Positions 61,473 through 64,000 of a stretch of DNA of 64,000 nucleotides are shown piece after piece (the first letter of the stretch is position 1; every line of letters starts with the position of its first letter). A program made the translations under genes and the position numbers. The notes below the pieces were generated by a model. That model was not told the DNA's origin. It was given only the letters and a program-made list of their open reading frames with translations, and ran no database searches. The stretch comes from Nostoc sp. HK-01 (GTDB lineage Bacteria; Cyanobacteriota; Cyanobacteriia; Cyanobacteriales; Nostocaceae): positions 372,001 through 436,000 of the forward strand of contig AP018318.1 of NCBI GenBank assembly GCA_003990705.1, written 5' to 3'.

Positions 61473-64000
61473 TCAATACTTAAAACATAAAGCGCGATCG
61501 CTCTGACTAACTTTAGGGTTAGTCTGTAAATAATCATGTAGCAAATCGCAACCCCGTCTTAGTAAATGCTCTAGTTTGATATCTGCTAACGGCCGAAAAA
61601 TTACCATACCTTTACCGCTACCTGCGGCCAAAGTTTTACCATCTGGGCTAAAAGTCACACTGGTTAATTCATCCTTATCGCCTTTCAGGGCAATTAGTAA
61701 TATGCCATCGCGGTTCCATAGCTTGAGCTTATCATCGCTGGCAGCTACTATTGTTTTGCTATCGGGACTAAAATTCACACTAATGAAACTATCTCCATCT
61801 CCAGGAATATCATTGAGTAGTTGACCGTCTCGGCTCCAAATTTTAATCGTGCTATCAATACTAGCGGAAGCTAAGGTTTGACCATCGGTTGACCAAGCCA
61901 CACCATTCACCGGACGGTTGTGACGGTTTAAGATTTTTTGTCGTTTCCCATTTCGACTCCAAATCATAACTGTTTTATCATCGCTGGCTGAGGCTAACAA
62001 TTTCCCGTCAGGACTAAAATCCACCCAATTGACAGCATCTCGATGTCCTTTTAAGGTGTGCAGCAGTTTGCCATCTCGACTCCACAGCTTGACTGTTGCA
62101 TCTTTACTAGCAGAAGCGATGATTTGTCCATCACCAGACCAAGCTACACCCAGTACTGTATCTCGATGTCCTGTTAATGTATGCAGTAGTTTGCCATCAC
62201 GCTGCCAAATTTTGACTGTTTTATCTTTACTGGCTGAGGCAATGTTTTGTCCATCAGGCGACCAAGCTACACCCCAAACTTGACCTTGATGGCCTTGTAA
62301 GGTGCGTAAAAGTTCCCCTTTGCTATTCAAGATTTTGACAGTGGAATCACGACTAGCTGCGGCGATATTGCGGCTATCAGGGCTAAAACTGATACTTGTA
62401 ATCCAGTCTGCTTGGTCATTTTTGGGGTTACGTAGCAGCACATTATCCCAGTGCCACAGTTTTACAGTTTTGTCACGACCAGCGGAAATTAAAGTTCCGC
62501 TGTCAGAACTAAATCTCACACTATTGACCCAATTGTTATGTCCTCTGAGAGTCCCTAATAGTAAACCTTGCGGACTCCATAGCTTAACGGTTTCATCAAT
62601 ACTGGCTGAAGCAATTGTATGATTATCGGGACTGAAACTGACACTGGTGATTCCGGCAGTATGTCCAGAGAAAGTTTTGATGAGTTTACCTTGGATATTC
62701 CACAGTTTGATTGTTTGGTCTAAACTGCCAGAAACAATAATTTGGCCATCACCAGACCAAGCTAGGCTTTTAACCGCATCATCATGAGCTTGCCAGCTTT
62801 TGAGTAATTCACCTTCTCTGTTCCACAGCTTGATAGTTTTATCAGCACTAGCAGAGGCAATAGTTTGACTGTCTGGCGACCATGCTACATCTAATACTGA
62901 ACTTTGATGTCCAGTTAAGGTGCGGAGTAATTTGCCGTCACGACTCCACAATTTCACGGTGTTGTCGGTACTAGCTGAGGCAATAATTTGCCCATCAGGA
63001 CTAAAACTTACACTATTAACTACAGCTGTATGACCTTGGAGCGTTTTGAGTGGTTTACCTTCCCGACTCCATAATCTAACGGTCATATCTTGACTACCAG
63101 AGGCAATAATTTGCCCATCGGGACTAAAACTTACACTATTGACTATATCTTGATGTCCCCAAAGGGTTTTGAGCAAAGTACCATCGGCACGCCAGAGTTT
63201 AATGCTATTATCGGCGCTACCGGTGACAATTAAAGCGTTATCGCCACTAAATACAGCACTATTCACCCCACCTGTGTGACTCTCTAATCTGTTAGACTCC
63301 CTCTCTCCCGAAACTGCTTGATACAGTGCCGTCTGCACCTGCTGTCTAGTTGAAGAATCTACCCACAAAGCTTGTTGTAATTTTCTCCCAGCTTTTATTC
63401 CTTCTTTTAAAGCATCGATACCTTTTTGGGAAGCAAACAAAGCTTCACTAGAAACACTCAGGGTTTTAATTTCGCTATCTAAAACTGTGATGATGGAAAT
63501 TGATAAACCAAAGATAGCTAAAAATGCTACAGATAAAGCAACTTTCAAAGAACGATTTAATCGCGTTTCGTTAATTCGTTGTTTTTCTTTAGCTTCTGCT
63601 AGTTGTGCTGTTAATTCTTTTTCTTTCAGCACCGACCGTAATTGTTCAATTTCTAACTGACTTAATTCTTCCCGCTTGCGTAATTCTCGCAGTTCTGTGA
63701 CTAAATCTAAACTTTGCTGTGGTTGAGCATCTGGGAGTCTAACTTGTTGCTTTTTTTGGCGAAGTTCGATTTTGAGTCGCTCAATTTCCGATTCACTTTG
63801 GTCAACTTTGCGGCGTAACTGATCAAGTTTGACTTGTAAACTAGATTCTTGTTCTTGCAAGTAGCGAATCAAATCTACTAAGTAATCATGAATTAATTGA
63901 TAGCGCTCTGGCACATCAGGAAATAAAACTACTAACCCAGAACTGACTAAAATATTTAACACTAACTCTAACTTACTAGCATCTTCTAATTCAGCAATTT
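61473..64000 (-). CDS. STAND-type WD40 protein, N-terminus beyond window edge
   Basis: The reading frame is open to the right edge (at least 842 codons), so the GTG at 63962 is internal. The visible part begins in the winged-helix-like end of an nSTAND/NACHT module (ASKLELVLNILVSSGLV..., YQLIHDYLVDLI). A long coiled coil (~40-120 after that) and a membrane-like helix (SVAFLAIFGLSISI) follow, then 14 WD repeats of the type GH-V--V-(F/W)SPDG--IASAS-D-T(V/I)KLW, enough for two seven-bladed propellers. Such proteins sense signals or invaders in Nostoc. Confidence 0.93.
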   Translation of the reverse strand, partial: IAELEDASKLELVLNILVSSGLVVLFPDVPERYQLIHDYLVDLIRYLQEQESSLQVKLDQLRRKVDQSESEIERLKIELRQKKQQVRLPDAQPQQSLDLVTELRELRKREELSQLEIEQLRSVLKEKELTAQLAEAKEKQRINETRLNRSLKVALSVAFLAIFGLSISIITVLDSEIKTLSVSSEALFASQKGIDALKEGIKAGRKLQQALWVDSSTRQQVQTALYQAVSGERESNRLESHTGGVNSAVFSGDNALIVTGSADNSIKLWRADGTLLKTLWGHQDIVNSVSFSPDGQIIASGSQDMTVRLWSREGKPLKTLQGHTAVVNSVSFSPDGQIIASASTDNTVKLWSRDGKLLRTLTGHQSSVLDVAWSPDSQTIASASADKTIKLWNREGELLKSWQAHDDAVKSLAWSGDGQIIVSGSLDQTIKLWNIQGKLIKTFSGHTAGITSVSFSPDNHTIASASIDETVKLWSPQGLLLGTLRGHNNWVNSVRFSSDSGTLISAGRDKTVKLWHWDNVLLRNPKNDQADWITSISFSPDSRNIAAASRDSTVKILNSKGELLRTLQGHQGQVWGVAWSPDGQNIASASKDKTVKIWQRDGKLLHTLTGHRDTVLGVAWSGDGQIIASASKDATVKLWSRDGKLLHTLKGHRDAVNWVDFSPDGKLLASASDDKTVMIWSRNGKRQKILNRHNRPVNGVAWSTDGQTLASASIDSTIKIWSRDGQLLNDIPGDGDSFISVNFSPDSKTIVAASDDKLKLWNRDGILLIALKGDKDELTSVTFSPDGKTLAAGSGKGMVIFRPLADIKLEHLLRRGCDLLHDYLQTNPKVSQSDRALCFKY

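Overview
The window is typical chromosomal DNA of a filamentous, probably heterocyst-forming cyanobacterium of the Nostoc/Anabaena group. Evidence is the very frequent HIP1 octamer GCGATCGC, the AT-rich spacers filled with Nostocales-type short repeats, and marker genes such as pipX-pipY, sepF, a high-light-inducible protein, a CAAD/CURT1-like thylakoid protein and a DUF1400 hydrolase. No tRNA, rRNA, CRISPR array or transposase gene was recognised.

Layout. 1-5.9 kb: a P-type ATPase (cut by the window start) behind a DUF5132-like membrane protein, a flavin-binding stress protein with ChaB, and methionine sulfoxide reductase MsrB. 6-16 kb: a very large TPR-CHAT protein that overlaps a DUF1400 hydrolase tail to tail, an EamA transporter and a di-haem cytochrome c peroxidase. 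16-29.5 kb: a secreted metzincin-like protease, a MATE exporter, an LpxB-like glycosyltransferase, an M23 peptidase, a stress protein with three repeated units, a BON lipoprotein, a CAAD protein and an SLH-anchored glycoside hydrolase. 29.5-36 kb is the most accessory part: a PD-(D/E)XK-ParA fusion with a ParB-like/Rho_N partner behind a 21-bp repeat array, a nucleoside transporter, a PepSY-type protein, an orphan antitoxin and an AlbA_2/Schlafen-like protein. 36-39 kb: a divergent amidohydrolase / cysteine hydrolase / cupin group, probably for nitrogen-rich small molecules.

39-50.8 kb is core: a phosphoesterase, GTPase Der, an ECF transporter T subunit, a TrpE/PabB-type chorismate enzyme, pipX-pipY, sepF, proC, a Ski2-like helicase and thyX. 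50.9-64 kb: an Hlip with an HLR1-like RpaB site, a methyltransferase, a GT39 glycosyltransferase, a secreted hypothetical, a Cys-rich copper-binding protein, an HpnP-like B12 radical SAM enzyme, an SLT transglycosylase, a PEP-CTERM protein and the C-terminal part of a STAND/WD40 protein with 14 WD repeats (cut by the window end).

Two signals stand out. First, the ParA-nuclease fusion, its ParB-like partner and the phased repeats look like a complete partition-like or defence-like module. Second, intergenic-type Nostoc repeats have inserted in frame into neighbouring core genes; one repeat core is read in two different frames in the ECF T-subunit and TrpE/PabB genes.
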